In this document: positions 9,115-17,677 of the stretch, one piece after another
Numbering within the stretch: position 1 is the stretch's first letter
How the letters are laid out: every line of letters begins with the position of its first letter
Source of the DNA: an uncultured Elusimicrobia bacterium
Lineage (GTDB): Bacteria; Elusimicrobiota; Elusimicrobia; UBA1565; UBA9628
Direction: 5' to 3'
DNA length: 33,087 bases
NCBI GenBank assembly: GCA_903830945.1
Contig: CAIKVT010000062.1
Location: 1-33,087, forward strand
Translations under genes and position numbers: made by a program
Notes under the pieces: generated by a model
Databases searched by the model: none
What the model was told of the DNA's origin: nothing
Seen by the model: the letters and a program-made list of their open reading frames with translations, nothing else

Positions 9115-10881
9115 ATGAGCCCGCCGCGCCGCGCCGCCCGCAACATCCTGGGAATCATCTGCCATCAAGGGCACGCCTCCGCGGCGGCGCTCATCAGGGA
9201 CGGGGTTCCTACTGACGCGGTGATCGAGGATCGCTTCACGCGATGCAAACAAGACACGGCGTTCCCCGCGCACGCCATACGCCACATCCTGGAGCGCAAC
9301 CGCCTCGATATCGCCGACATCTCCGAGGCGGGTTTCGCCTGGTCGCCAAGCCGGAGTCTGCGCGGTCAGCTGCGGCAGATGCTGAGATTCGGGCCGGCGT
9401 CCTGGGATTATTTCTTCGCCCGGCGCGCCGACCATGCCGGACTTTCGCGGATGGATAAATTCATGCGCATGCGGGGGGTGCGCGCGGATTTCGTCCGTCA
9501 CTTCGGACATTGCCCGCGGCTCACCTTCGTGCCCCACCACCTGGCGCACTCCTACTGCGCCTGCATGGCGGCGCAGGGCAAGCAAAGTCTCTTCTCGATC
9601 GTCGCGGACGGCACGGGAGAGGAGGCGGCCGTTTCATGCTATCAAGTCCTTTCGGGCCGGCATCGGCGCGTGAGTGAAACCCTCTTCCCCCATTCCTTCG
9701 GCAGCCTCTATTCCGCCGTCACCCAGCTGCTGGGTTTTGTCCCGGACCTCGATGAATATAAGGTCATGGGTCTGAGTTCCTATGGCGGCATCGAGCCGGA
9801 CCCGCGGCTCCAAGCCAAGATGGACGCTCTGGCTGCGGTGAGAGGCGGGCGCCTGGAGTTGGATCTGAAATATTTTCGCATACACCGCAACGCCAGCCGT
9901 TTTTATTCTGAGAGCCTGGCCGCGCTTGTGGGCGGCCCCGCCGCGCTTGCCGCCCTGGAAGACCGTGCCCGGATCGCCCGCTGCCTGCAGGATCTTCTTG
10001 AGCGCCGGATGGGCGAGCTCATCGAGCAAGCCGTGTCCCGCCTCCCGCAGCGCCCGGGCACGCTTTGCACCAGCGGCGGGGTTTTCCTCAACTGCCGGCT
10101 GAATCAGCGTCTTCGGCGCCGCTTCCAGGATCCCGCCGCGCCGGTGCGATTCGAGGATTTTCACTTCTCGCCCGTGGCCGATGACAATGGCACCGCGCTG
10201 GGTGCCGCGGCCTATCTGCACCACCAGCGCTCGGGATGCTGGCCGGAGCCCTGCCGCTATCTGAACCTGGGTCCCGAGTATTCGCAAGCGCAGATGCTGG
10301 CCGCCATCAAAAGCCACCCCGGGCATGCCTGGAGGCGGATCGAGGACCCGGCGCCTGAGATCGCGCGGCGCATCGCCCGGGGGCGGGTGGTCGCTTTTTT
10401 CCAGGGGCGCGCGGAATTCGGCCCGCGCGCTTTGGGGTTCCGCAGCATACTGGCGGATCCGCGCCGCGCGGATATGCGGGACGTGTTGAACCGCAAGATC
10501 AAGCTGCGCGAGCCTTTCCGCCCGTTCGCTCCCAGCGTCCTCGAGGAAAAGGCGGCCGATTTTTTCTTGCTGCCTGGCGGCCCGCATTTCCCGTACATGA
10601 TCGAGACGGTCCAGGTCCGCCCCGAGCGGGCCGCCGCGATCCCCGCAGTCGTGCACGTCGACGGCACGGCGCGCATCCAAACCGTCTCGCGCGCGGAGAA
10701 CCCCGCCTATCACGCCCTGCTTTCGGAATTCGACCGCCTCACGGGGCTGCCGCTGCTGCTCAACACGTCGTTCAACCTCAACACGCAGCCCATCGTTAAT
10801 TCCCCGGAAGACGCCCTGCGCTGTTTCGGCGACAGCGGGATCGACGATCTCGCCATGGGGCCCTTCCTCATCGAAAAATAA
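9115..10881 (+). CDS. Carbamoyltransferase 1 (NodU/CmcH/TobZ family)
   Basis: Family members transfer a carbamoyl group from carbamoyl phosphate, via carbamoyl-adenylate, to a hydroxyl of a sugar or natural product. The 588-residue length is normal. The N-terminal Kae1-like domain begins NILGIICHQGHASAA and carries HHLAH at 141-145, the metal/ATP-site histidines. SGGVFLNCRLN follows. The C-terminal YrdC-like domain has EFGPRALGFRSIL (GPRALG 436-441), REPFRPFAPSVLEE and LLNTSFNLN. The ATG at 9115 is chosen because homologues start just before NILGI; an ATG at 9103 and a TTG at 9076 are in-frame alternatives, and none has a strong ribosome site. The gene stands alone, divergent from the giant surface gene and convergent with the GT9 gene. 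The acceptor is unknown; a surface glycan is inferred from context. Confidence 0.9.
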   Translation: MSPPRRAARNILGIICHQGHASAAALIRDGVPTDAVIEDRFTRCKQDTAFPAHAIRHILERNRLDIADISEAGFAWSPSRSLRGQLRQMLRFGPASWDYFFARRADHAGLSRMDKFMRMRGVRADFVRHFGHCPRLTFVPHHLAHSYCACMAAQGKQSLFSIVADGTGEEAAVSCYQVLSGRHRRVSETLFPHSFGSLYSAVTQLLGFVPDLDEYKVMGLSSYGGIEPDPRLQAKMDALAAVRGGRLELDLKYFRIHRNASRFYSESLAALVGGPAALAALEDRARIARCLQDLLERRMGELIEQAVSRLPQRPGTLCTSGGVFLNCRLNQRLRRRFQDPAAPVRFEDFHFSPVADDNGTALGAAAYLHHQRSGCWPEPCRYLNLGPEYSQAQMLAAIKSHPGHAWRRIEDPAPEIARRIARGRVVAFFQGRAEFGPRALGFRSILADPRRADMRDVLNRKIKLREPFRPFAPSVLEEKAADFFLLPGGPHFPYMIETVQVRPERAAAIPAVVHVDGTARIQTVSRAENPAYHALLSEFDRLTGLPLLLNTSFNLNTQPIVNSPEDALRCFGDSGIDDLAMGPFLIEK

Positions 10882-10890
10882 GGCATTGGA

Positions 10891-10927
10891 AGTAAAGCCC
10901 CCCCTTTCAGGGGCGGGGTTCTTTACT
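10891..10927. terminator. Inverted repeat between convergent genes, probable bidirectional terminator
   Basis: AGTAAAG plus a C7 run faces a G-rich run plus CTTTACT around the loop TTTCA. The stem is long and GC-rich. It lies just after the carbamoyltransferase stop and overlaps the last codon and stop of the minus-strand GT9 gene. No clean T-tract follows on the plus strand, so this is not a textbook intrinsic terminator. Confidence 0.6.
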
Positions 10928-12077
10928 TGGCGGCCGACGGACGCCGATGCAGGCGGCTCATGGCCGCCGCGTAGACCTCATCGACGGAGACGGTCTTGAG
11001 GCAGGAGTTGTCGCGGCAGAACGATGTGCGGTGGTTATAGGCCAGGAAGCACGGGCTGCAGGCGAAATCCTTGTAAATGACCGTCAGGTTCTGGTTCAAA
11101 GGCGCGTAGAGCGCCGGCGTTTCGGGCCCGAACAAGACCACCGTGTCGAGAGCGGTCAAAGATGCCAGATGCGCGATCCCGCAGTCATGGCTGATGAGCA
11201 GGCGCGATATGCTGCAGAGGTCAACGACCTCCGGAACGCTCGTGCGACCGGTCATGTCGATGACCCGTGGCCGCGCGGAGAACTCTTTTATCCGCTCGTC
11301 CGATCCGCGGACATGCTGGACGCCGAGCAGGACGACGAAGACGTCATCCTCCTCAAGAAGCCGTCCGGCGAGCTCCAGATAGTTCTCCAGCGGCCAAACC
11401 CGTAAAGGCAGATGGTCCCCCACCCCGAAATTCAACAGGACGAGCCGGGCGTCCTCCGATGCCTTCCCGTTCGCCGCCCTCAACTTGGCCCAGATACCGG
11501 CCCGGCGTCCGGCATCCGGAACGATCCGGGGCGCCTCGGTCGCCGCCTGCGCCAGCGAGGCTTTCAGCAGGGGGATCGTCCGCGCCGGCTCTCGCAAGGC
11601 GAGCACCAGGCTCAAGAAGTTCCGGCTCATGTGCATGTACGCGTTGTACACGACTTTGTGGGTGTACACGTCCGCCCGGGACAATCCCTCCATGCTGTAT
11701 TTGTGGAACCCCACCCGACGCTTGGCTCCGCTCAGGTAGACCAGCAGGCTCGTGAATCTGGAAAAGAGTTCCAGGTCGATGATCACGTCCATGCCTTCGC
11801 GCCTGACGCGGCGCAGGGCCTTGAGCGTATCCAGGAACAGCGTCAATAGATCGTCGGTCCGGATCGTGATGATGTTTTCCTCCGGGATCAGTCCCGGCAG
11901 GGCCACGCTCTCGGCATTTTCCTGGAATATCCAGAAATACAGCTGGGCCTCGGGGTAGAGCTGCTTGGCCTTTAAGATCGCCGAGTAGGCGAGTATGGCG
12001 GAGCCCATTTCGGAAAGCTCCAAGAACAGCATCTTCTTGGGGGTGATTGCTTCGCTGTCCGCGCGGGGGCACAACAT
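10923..12077 (-). CDS. Glycosyltransferase family 9 (heptosyltransferase-like)
   Basis: GT9 enzymes transfer heptose or related sugars to lipopolysaccharide-type glycans on the cytoplasmic face. Visible signs are the N-terminal KKMLFLELSEMGSAILAY (nucleotide-binding fold, sugar-import-like loop), DVIIDLELFSRF, LLNFGVGDHLPLRVWP near the domain junction, and the C-terminal LLISHDCGIAHLASL plus VVLFGPETPALYAPL, typical of the donor-binding half. A Cys-rich stretch (CSPCFLAYN...FCRDNSCL) near the end is seen in many GT9 proteins. The first standard start is the ATG at 12077 (384 residues). However, the same frame is open back to 12173 and encodes ARRIDFWVGIPA, which resembles the usual N-terminus of this subfamily, so the true start may be a non-standard codon upstream. 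It is the last gene of the minus-strand operon, directly after a GT-C/TPR gene. Confidence 0.85.
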   Translation of the reverse strand: MLCPRADSEAITPKKMLFLELSEMGSAILAYSAILKAKQLYPEAQLYFWIFQENAESVALPGLIPEENIITIRTDDLLTLFLDTLKALRRVRREGMDVIIDLELFSRFTSLLVYLSGAKRRVGFHKYSMEGLSRADVYTHKVVYNAYMHMSRNFLSLVLALREPARTIPLLKASLAQAATEAPRIVPDAGRRAGIWAKLRAANGKASEDARLVLLNFGVGDHLPLRVWPLENYLELAGRLLEEDDVFVVLLGVQHVRGSDERIKEFSARPRVIDMTGRTSVPEVVDLCSISRLLISHDCGIAHLASLTALDTVVLFGPETPALYAPLNQNLTVIYKDFACSPCFLAYNHRTSFCRDNSCLKTVSVDEVYAAAMSRLHRRPSAAK

Positions 12078-12173
12078 CGCCGCCAGCTTATGGACGCCGG
12101 AGACGAGGAGGCTGGCCGGGATCCCGACCCAGAAATCAATGCGTCTTGCCAGGTTAAGGTCGATGGCTCTTGT

Positions 12174-14174
12174 TCAAGGCGTCCCTTTTTTCCCGGGCGC
12201 CGGCGTGTCCGGGATCGAGTTTAGGCGCTTGCCTCCCATTTGCTCATGCAGCCTGTCCAGTTCGTGATGCGCGGCGGCGGAATCGGGCTCGATTGCCAAG
12301 GCCTGGGTGAAAGACTCCTCGGCATGGGGCCAATCGTTCTTGGCGGCATACGCCAAGCCGATGTTGATGTGGATGCTGCCCAACCGGGGATTGAATTCCA
12401 AGGCCCGGCGATATTGCTCGATGGCGTTGTCGTATCGTCCTTCCTTGAAATAGCCTATGGCCAGGTTGTTGTAGGCCTGCGACAGGAACGGGTCCAGGCG
12501 TATGGCGGCCTGGAATTGCTCTCTGGCCCGTGCATACTCCTGCCTTCTTAAGAACACTCGTCCCAGCTGATTGTGGTTCATGGCGCCTTCTGAATACAAG
12601 CGCACGCTCGTCTGCGCCGAGCCCGCCGCGGCATCCAAAAGTTTATGGTCTATGGCCTTATCCGGACGCAGGCGCAGCGCAGTCTCGGCATAGCGCTGGG
12701 CCGAATCGTAGTCGTTCATGTCCAGGTAGACCTCGGAGAGTTTTTTGTGCGCATCATCATCGTACGGATTTATCTTTATGGCTTGCTGATACGCCGCTAT
12801 CGCTTCGGGGAACATCCCCCGTTTGAAATGCGCGAAACCCAGGTTGGCATAGGCCCTTGCGGTGGCGGGCGGATGCATCGTGATCTCGCGCCAGAAGACG
12901 AGCCGGTCGCTCCAGATCTTGTTCCGGTTGAAGGTGAGGATGGAATAACCGATCAGCACGGGCACCAGCACTATAAACAGCGGCTTCGTCCGGCTCGGGC
13001 CGGCGGGCGTGGTCTCGCGGGTGGTGAAGTAGTGGGGATGGACCAGCATGGCCGCCAGGAAGAGGCAGAATCCGGCGGTGGCGGCATAAAGGTAGCGTTC
13101 GGCATAGGGCTGGTTCAAGGGCATGATGTTGGCCGCCGGAGCGAGCCAAATGAAGAACCACAGCACGCAGAAAGAGAACAGGCGATGCTTCCAGAGATTG
13201 CGGAGCGTGAAGGCCGCCAGCGCCGCCAAGGCCGCGACCGATGCGGCGGTCCGGGGCTCCAGGATGGAGCGCGAGGGATCGATGATATAGCGATAATAGC
13301 CTTCCGCCGAGAGCTTGATAGGGAGGGCGAGCAAGGATAGATAATTCATGAAGATGCGGCTGGACGTGAGCAGGGCGGTGTAAAGACTGCCTCCCGGATG
13401 ACCCGTCCCGGGCATGGCGCTGCCGAGCACTCCGGGCTTCACCATCCAGACGAAGCGGATATAGACATAGATCAGGAGGGCCGTCAGATGCCAGGCATAA
13501 TGGCTGAGCTTGAACTTTTCCGGGCCGCTCCTGTTCGCGGCCGCATCCTTGCGGCGATATAGGTCGGTCAGGACGATGATGGCTATCAGCGGGAGCGCCG
13601 ATTCCTTGCTCAATAAGGCCAGCAGATAACTCAGGGCCGAGAGGATCAGGAAGCGCCGCTGCGTCCTGTGGCGATATGCCGCGAAGGAAAGAAGCGCCAG
13701 CAGGGAGAATGCGGTATAGATGAGCTCTTCGCGGAACCCTATGCTGTCCACGGCTTCGGTCTGCGCCGGGTGCGCCACGAACAGCAGGGCCGCGAACAGG
13801 GCGATCAGCGCCGGGTCGCGCTTGCGGTCCAGGAAAGGTATGAGGTCGAGCAGGAAGAAATAGAGCAGGATTCCGCAGGCGATGTGCAGGGCCAAGCTGG
13901 TCTGGTGGAAGGCCGCCGTCTTCCCGTGGCCTCGTATGGAGTCGAAGAAATAGCTCAGGGTCACGCCCGGCCGATAGGTTTCCTCCCCGGAGCCGGAGAA
14001 ATACCGCGGGGTGTCGAAATAGCGGATATTGCTCCACGAGGAGAGGAAGTCATTGCTTTCGACCACCTGCTCATCGTCGTAGAGAAAGCCGTTGTTCAGG
14101 GAATTCGCATAGACGATGCAGCCCAGGGCCGCGATCAGTATGACGGCGAATATGTTCCGGCGCGATTCGGTCAA
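12174..14174 (-). CDS. TMTC-like membrane glycosyltransferase (GT-C) with C-terminal TPRs, copy B
   Basis: This is a 666-residue polytopic membrane protein. It resembles the TMTC/PMT-like proteins, GT-C enzymes that move sugars from lipid carriers to proteins at the outer face of the membrane. The first helix (about 8-26) is followed by NGFLYDDEQVV, an acidic loop where GT-C enzymes keep their catalytic acid, and VAHPAQTEAVDSIGFREE matches the TMTC HPIHTEAV region. Several hydrophobic segments run to about residue 410, and TPRs (ANLGFAHFKRGMFPEAI and others) fill about 435-655. It starts with TTG at 14174, overlapping the TGA of the upstream paralogue as TTGA, which implies translational coupling. 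It is a tandem duplicate of the next gene but has a different C-terminal tail and an extra segment between TPRs. Its acceptor is unknown. Confidence 0.85.
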   Translation of the reverse strand: MTESRRNIFAVILIAALGCIVYANSLNNGFLYDDEQVVESNDFLSSWSNIRYFDTPRYFSGSGEETYRPGVTLSYFFDSIRGHGKTAAFHQTSLALHIACGILLYFFLLDLIPFLDRKRDPALIALFAALLFVAHPAQTEAVDSIGFREELIYTAFSLLALLSFAAYRHRTQRRFLILSALSYLLALLSKESALPLIAIIVLTDLYRRKDAAANRSGPEKFKLSHYAWHLTALLIYVYIRFVWMVKPGVLGSAMPGTGHPGGSLYTALLTSSRIFMNYLSLLALPIKLSAEGYYRYIIDPSRSILEPRTAASVAALAALAAFTLRNLWKHRLFSFCVLWFFIWLAPAANIMPLNQPYAERYLYAATAGFCLFLAAMLVHPHYFTTRETTPAGPSRTKPLFIVLVPVLIGYSILTFNRNKIWSDRLVFWREITMHPPATARAYANLGFAHFKRGMFPEAIAAYQQAIKINPYDDDAHKKLSEVYLDMNDYDSAQRYAETALRLRPDKAIDHKLLDAAAGSAQTSVRLYSEGAMNHNQLGRVFLRRQEYARAREQFQAAIRLDPFLSQAYNNLAIGYFKEGRYDNAIEQYRRALEFNPRLGSIHINIGLAYAAKNDWPHAEESFTQALAIEPDSAAAHHELDRLHEQMGGKRLNSIPDTPAPGKKGTP

Positions 14175-16168
14175 GGGCTTTTATCCAATGCCGCCAATCT
14201 TTCCCTGGCCGCGACATGTCCGGGATCGATCTTCAGCGTTTGCTCCCATTCCATCTTGGCCTGCTCCTGGCGGCCCATTTTCGCATGCAGCCGGCCCAGC
14301 TCATAATACGCGCTGGCGGATCCGGGCTCCACTTGCAGAGCCTTCGCGAAGGCCGCCTCGGCGCGGAGCGGGTCGTTCTGCGCGGCATAGGCCATGCCCA
14401 TGTTCACGTGGATGCTGCCCAGTCGGGGATTGAATTCCAGGGCCCGGCGATATTGCGCGACGGCGTCGTCGTAGCGTCCTTCTTTGAAATAACATATGGC
14501 CAGGTTATTGTAAGAGGGCGCCATGAATGGGTCCAGGCGTGTGGCGGCCTGGAATTCCTCGCGGGCCTTCTCATACTCCTGCTTCCTTAAAAACACCCGT
14601 CCTAGTTGATTGCGGTTTATGGCGTCTTTTGGGTGCAAGCTCACCGCGGCTTCGGCGTGGCGCTGGGCCGCTTCATAATCGCCTGATTCCAGGTAGACCG
14701 CGGACAGGTTCTTATATGCGTCCGCATAATGCGGAGTCGTCTTTATGGATTGCTGATATGCGGCTATGGCCTCAGGGAACATCCTCTTCTTGAAATACGC
14801 GAAACCAAGGTTGGCATACGCCCTTTCGCTCACGGGCGGCCGTGCCGTCACCTCGCGCCAGAAAACGAGCCGGTCGCCCCACACCTTGTTGCGGTTGAAG
14901 GTGAGGATCGAATAACCGATCAGTATGGGCACCAGCACCACGAACAGCGGCCGGGCCTGGCCTGAGCCCGCGGACGGGGCCCGGCCCTGTGTGAAGTAGG
15001 ACGGGTAGGCCAGCAGGGTCGCCAGGAAGAGGCAGAACCCGGCGGTGGAGAAATAAAGATATCTCTCGGCCATGGGATTGTTCAGCGGCATGATGTTGGA
15101 TGTCGGAGCGAGCCAGAGGAAGAACCACAGCACGCAGAAAGAGAACAGGCGATGCTTCCAGAGATTCTGGAGCGTGAAGATCGCCAGCGCCGCCAAGGCT
15201 GCGACCGATGCGGCGGTCCGGGGCTCCAGGATGGAGCGCGAGGGATCGATGATATACCGATAAGAGCCTTCCGCCGCCAGCCCCACGGGTAGGAAGAGCA
15301 GGGACAGATACCTCATGAAGATGCGGCTGGACGTGAGCAGGGCGGTATAAAGGCTGCCTCCCGGATGACCTACCCCAGGCAAGGAGCTGACCACCCCGGA
15401 TTCCACCATCCAGACGAAGCGGACATAGATATAGATCAGGAGGACCGCCAGATGCCAGGCATAATGGCTGAACTTGAGCTCAGCCGGGCCGCCCTTGTTT
15501 CCGGCCGCGTCCTGGCGGCGATACAGGTCGATCAGGAAGATGACGGCGATCAGCGGGAGCGCCGATTCCTTGCTCAACAAGGCGAGCAGATAACTCAGGG
15601 CCGAGAGGATCAGAAAGCGTTGTTGCGTCCGTCGGCGATACGCCGCGAAGGAAAGCAGCGCCAGCAGGGAGAATGCGGCGCAGATGATCGCTTCGCGAAA
15701 TCCTATGCTGTCCACGGCTTCGGTCTGCGCCGGGTGCGCCACGAACAGCAGGGCCGCGAACAGGGCGATCAGCGCCGGGTCGCGCTTGCGGTCCAGGAAA
15801 GGTATGAGGTCGAGCAGGAAGAAATAGAGCAGGACCCCGCAGGCGATGTGCAGGACCATGTTGGTCTGGTGGAAGGCCGCCGCCTGACCATGGCCGCGCA
15901 TGAAGTCGAAGAAATAGCTCAGGGTCTTGACCGGACGGTAGGTGTGCTCTCCGGACCCGGAGAAATATTGCGGCGCGTTGAAATAGAGGACATTGCTCCA
16001 CGAAGAAAGGAAGCCGTTGTCTTCAACGACTAGTTCGTCGTCATACACGAAGCCGTTGTGCAATGAGTTCGCATAGACGATGCAGCCTAAGGCCGCGATC
16101 AGTATGGCGGCGAGGATATTGCGGCGAGCCGGGGCTGGATCAAGCGCGATAGGCTTGTTTGCCGCCAT
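14171..16168 (-). CDS. TMTC-like membrane glycosyltransferase (GT-C) with C-terminal TPRs, copy A
   Basis: A 665-residue paralogue of its downstream neighbour, with the same plan: N-terminal helix after a short basic segment, NGFVYDDELVV loop, VAHPAQTEAVDS region, many membrane segments, then TPRs from about residue 425 to the end (YNNLAICYFKEGRYDDAV and similar). The frame stays open upstream to 16747, but that stretch lies opposite the cysteine desulfurase and looks like noise. The ATG at 16168 (MAANKPIALD) is the only start that gives the same N-terminus as the paralogue. It is the first gene of a three-gene minus-strand operon (GT-C, GT-C, GT9). An AT-rich stretch of about 120 bp separates it from the divergent cysteine desulfurase and should contain both promoters. 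A glycan or glycoprotein assembly role is inferred from the family. Confidence 0.87.
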   Translation of the reverse strand: MAANKPIALDPAPARRNILAAILIAALGCIVYANSLHNGFVYDDELVVEDNGFLSSWSNVLYFNAPQYFSGSGEHTYRPVKTLSYFFDFMRGHGQAAAFHQTNMVLHIACGVLLYFFLLDLIPFLDRKRDPALIALFAALLFVAHPAQTEAVDSIGFREAIICAAFSLLALLSFAAYRRRTQQRFLILSALSYLLALLSKESALPLIAVIFLIDLYRRQDAAGNKGGPAELKFSHYAWHLAVLLIYIYVRFVWMVESGVVSSLPGVGHPGGSLYTALLTSSRIFMRYLSLLFLPVGLAAEGSYRYIIDPSRSILEPRTAASVAALAALAIFTLQNLWKHRLFSFCVLWFFLWLAPTSNIMPLNNPMAERYLYFSTAGFCLFLATLLAYPSYFTQGRAPSAGSGQARPLFVVLVPILIGYSILTFNRNKVWGDRLVFWREVTARPPVSERAYANLGFAYFKKRMFPEAIAAYQQSIKTTPHYADAYKNLSAVYLESGDYEAAQRHAEAAVSLHPKDAINRNQLGRVFLRKQEYEKAREEFQAATRLDPFMAPSYNNLAICYFKEGRYDDAVAQYRRALEFNPRLGSIHVNMGMAYAAQNDPLRAEAAFAKALQVEPGSASAYYELGRLHAKMGRQEQAKMEWEQTLKIDPGHVAARERLAALDKSP

Positions 16169-16273
16169 GCTTAATAATACTAAAATATAAATCTTTCCAT
16201 GGTTGAGCTTTAGATGAGAATAGCGGGATCCATGAAGGCAGTCCGCCCCCCGACCGGGGCGGTCGGCTGGCTT

Positions 16274-16279
16274 AGGAGG
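16274..16279 (+). promoter_or_regulatory. Strong Shine-Dalgarno AGGAGG that sets the desulfurase start
   Basis: AGGAGG lies 9 nt before the ATG at 16289. In-frame ATGs at 16214, 16232 and 16280 either lack a ribosome site or touch this one, so 16289 is the best start. Confidence 0.7.
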
Positions 16280-16288
16280 ATGTGCGCC

Positions 16289-17617
16289 ATGTGCTGCTCC
16301 GTCCAGATCAAGGAAGTCGACAGGGATCCGAATTCCATCCAGAGCCAGGGGACAGCCCTGCTTCCGGTGCGCCTCCTCGATGAGCCGTCGCAAAGCCGAG
16401 TCCTGAAGATCCGGGGAGACTTCCCCATCCTCTCCCGGCGGATCAACGACAGGAGCGTGGTCTACTTCGACAATGCCTGCATGTCGCTGCGGCCCAAGGC
16501 CGTGGTCGAGGCGATCAACGGCTACTACCTGGAGTACTCGGGCTGCGCCGGACGCGAAGCGCACCATTTCGGGGCGACCACGACGCGCGCCTACGCCTCG
16601 GCGCGCGAGGCGGTCCAGCAATACATCGGGGCGCGCCGTTCCTCGGAGATCCTGTTCGTTCGCAACACGACCGAGGGCATCAACATCGTGGCCAATATCC
16701 TTCCTTTCAAGCCTGGAGACGCCGTGCTCTGCTCCGACATCGAGCATAACTCAAATCTCCTGCCCTGGCAGATCCTGCGCCAAAGGAAAGGTGTCGATCA
16801 CCGCATCTTCCATACCGCGCCGGACACGACCTTCGACTGGGATTCTTTCCGCCGCAAGCTCGACGGCTCCGTCAAGCTCGTCGCTATCCCGCACACCTCC
16901 AACCTTTCGGGGGTCACCTTCCCGGTGAAGGACATCATCCGGGAAGCTCATCGCGTCGGTGCGCTGGTCCTGATAGACGCCGCCCAAGGCATGCTGTATC
17001 GTGATATCGACGTGCAGGAGTTGGACGCCGACTTCCTGGCCTTCTCCGGCCATAAGATGCTCGGGCCCACCGGCAGCGGCGTGCTCTACGCCAAGGAGGC
17101 CCTGCTCAAGACGTTGCCCTGCTTCCTGGTGGGCGGCGAGACGGTGCTCGATACCACCTACACGGACTTCACTCTCGGCGATGCCCCCGACCGGTTCGAA
17201 GCGGGCCTGCAGGATTACGCCGGGGCCATCGGGCTGGCCGCCGCGATCAGCTACCTGGACTCTATCGGCGGCAAGGCCATCAAGAAGCAGGTCCATGAGC
17301 TCAACTCCCTGGCCACCGAGGAGCTTTCAAAGACCAAGGGAATCAAGCTGATCGGCCCGCGGGATCCGGGTCAGCGCACCGGGATACTTAACTTCTGCGT
17401 GGAGGGCATGGCCCCCTCGGATGTCTCCTACCTCCTCAATCAGGGCGCCAACATCATGACGCGGTCCGGAAGGCACTGCGTCCACTCATGGTACAACGCG
17501 CGAGGCCTCTCCGGCTCCATCCGAGCCTCCTTCTCCTTCTACAACACCCCCGAAGAAGTCGAGTTCTTCGTCTGGACGCTGCGGGACATCATCCGCCTCT
17601 ACGCCAAGGCGGGGTGA
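16289..17617 (+). CDS. Cysteine desulfurase A, SufS-like class V aminotransferase fold
   Basis: PLP enzyme predicted to take sulfur from cysteine as an enzyme persulfide, leaving alanine. With the ATG at 16289 it has 442 residues. Visible motifs are VYFDNACMSLRP at the N-terminus of the fold, FVRNTTEGIN, DIEHNSNLLPW, LVLIDAAQG, FSGHKMLGPTG with the PLP lysine at about K256, and RSGRHCVHSW with the active-site cysteine at about C397, as in group II (SufS/CsdA) enzymes. About 50 residues beginning MCCSV precede the usual start of the fold and are unusual. No SufB/C/D/E or IscU gene is nearby, so general Fe-S assembly is unlikely. A PP-loop gene and a 48-nt remnant of one lie downstream in convergent orientation, which suggests a sulfur-donor role in a tailoring pathway (inference). 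Confidence 0.87.
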   Translation: MCCSVQIKEVDRDPNSIQSQGTALLPVRLLDEPSQSRVLKIRGDFPILSRRINDRSVVYFDNACMSLRPKAVVEAINGYYLEYSGCAGREAHHFGATTTRAYASAREAVQQYIGARRSSEILFVRNTTEGINIVANILPFKPGDAVLCSDIEHNSNLLPWQILRQRKGVDHRIFHTAPDTTFDWDSFRRKLDGSVKLVAIPHTSNLSGVTFPVKDIIREAHRVGALVLIDAAQGMLYRDIDVQELDADFLAFSGHKMLGPTGSGVLYAKEALLKTLPCFLVGGETVLDTTYTDFTLGDAPDRFEAGLQDYAGAIGLAAAISYLDSIGGKAIKKQVHELNSLATEELSKTKGIKLIGPRDPGQRTGILNFCVEGMAPSDVSYLLNQGANIMTRSGRHCVHSWYNARGLSGSIRASFSFYNTPEEVEFFVWTLRDIIRLYAKAG

Positions 17618-17663
17618 GCGGCTTTAGGCTTCGGATCGCGGGGCGGTAGGTCGAAAAGTCCGC
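17616..17663 (-). pseudogene. Remnant of the 3' end of an N-acetyl sugar amidotransferase gene
   Basis: These 48 nt match 21001-21048, inside the intact PP-loop gene, at 42 of 48 positions. Read on the minus strand they give ADFSTYRPAIRSLKPL, against ADFPTYYPAIRRLKPL in the intact protein. The remnant starts within the stop codon of cysteine desulfurase A and ends just before the SGNH/TPR gene. Most of the ancestral gene is gone. Confidence 0.72.
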
Positions 17664-17677
17664 TTTCAATCACCCGG

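Larger units (their letters stand above)
12174..16168 (-). repeat. Tandem gene duplication with a 133-nt identical block
   Basis: The two GT-C/TPR genes align along almost their whole length at an offset of about 1964 bp. 13738-13870 and 15702-15834 are identical over 133 nt, and other shorter blocks are nearly so, while the TPR ends have diverged. This indicates a fairly recent duplication or ongoing gene conversion. Confidence 0.85.

Noticed and set aside
9634-10713. 359-codon minus-strand frame opposite carbamoyltransferase 1 (also 23352-25268 opposite carbamoyltransferase 2 and 26919-28472 opposite the relay)
   Set aside because: They are antisense shadows of genes with clear conserved motifs.
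16169-16288. Defined promoters for the divergent GT-C operon and desulfurase A
   Set aside because: The region is AT-rich with several TATATT/TATTAT-like strings, but none pairs with an acceptable -35 at correct spacing.
16169-16747. 193-residue N-terminal extension of GT-C/TPR copy A
   Set aside because: It lies opposite desulfurase A, has no similarity to the paralogue's N-terminus, and the ATG at 16168 gives the matching start.
17618-17677. Intrinsic terminator for desulfurase A
   Set aside because: I found no stable hairpin followed by a T-tract; the stretch is explained as an amidotransferase remnant.
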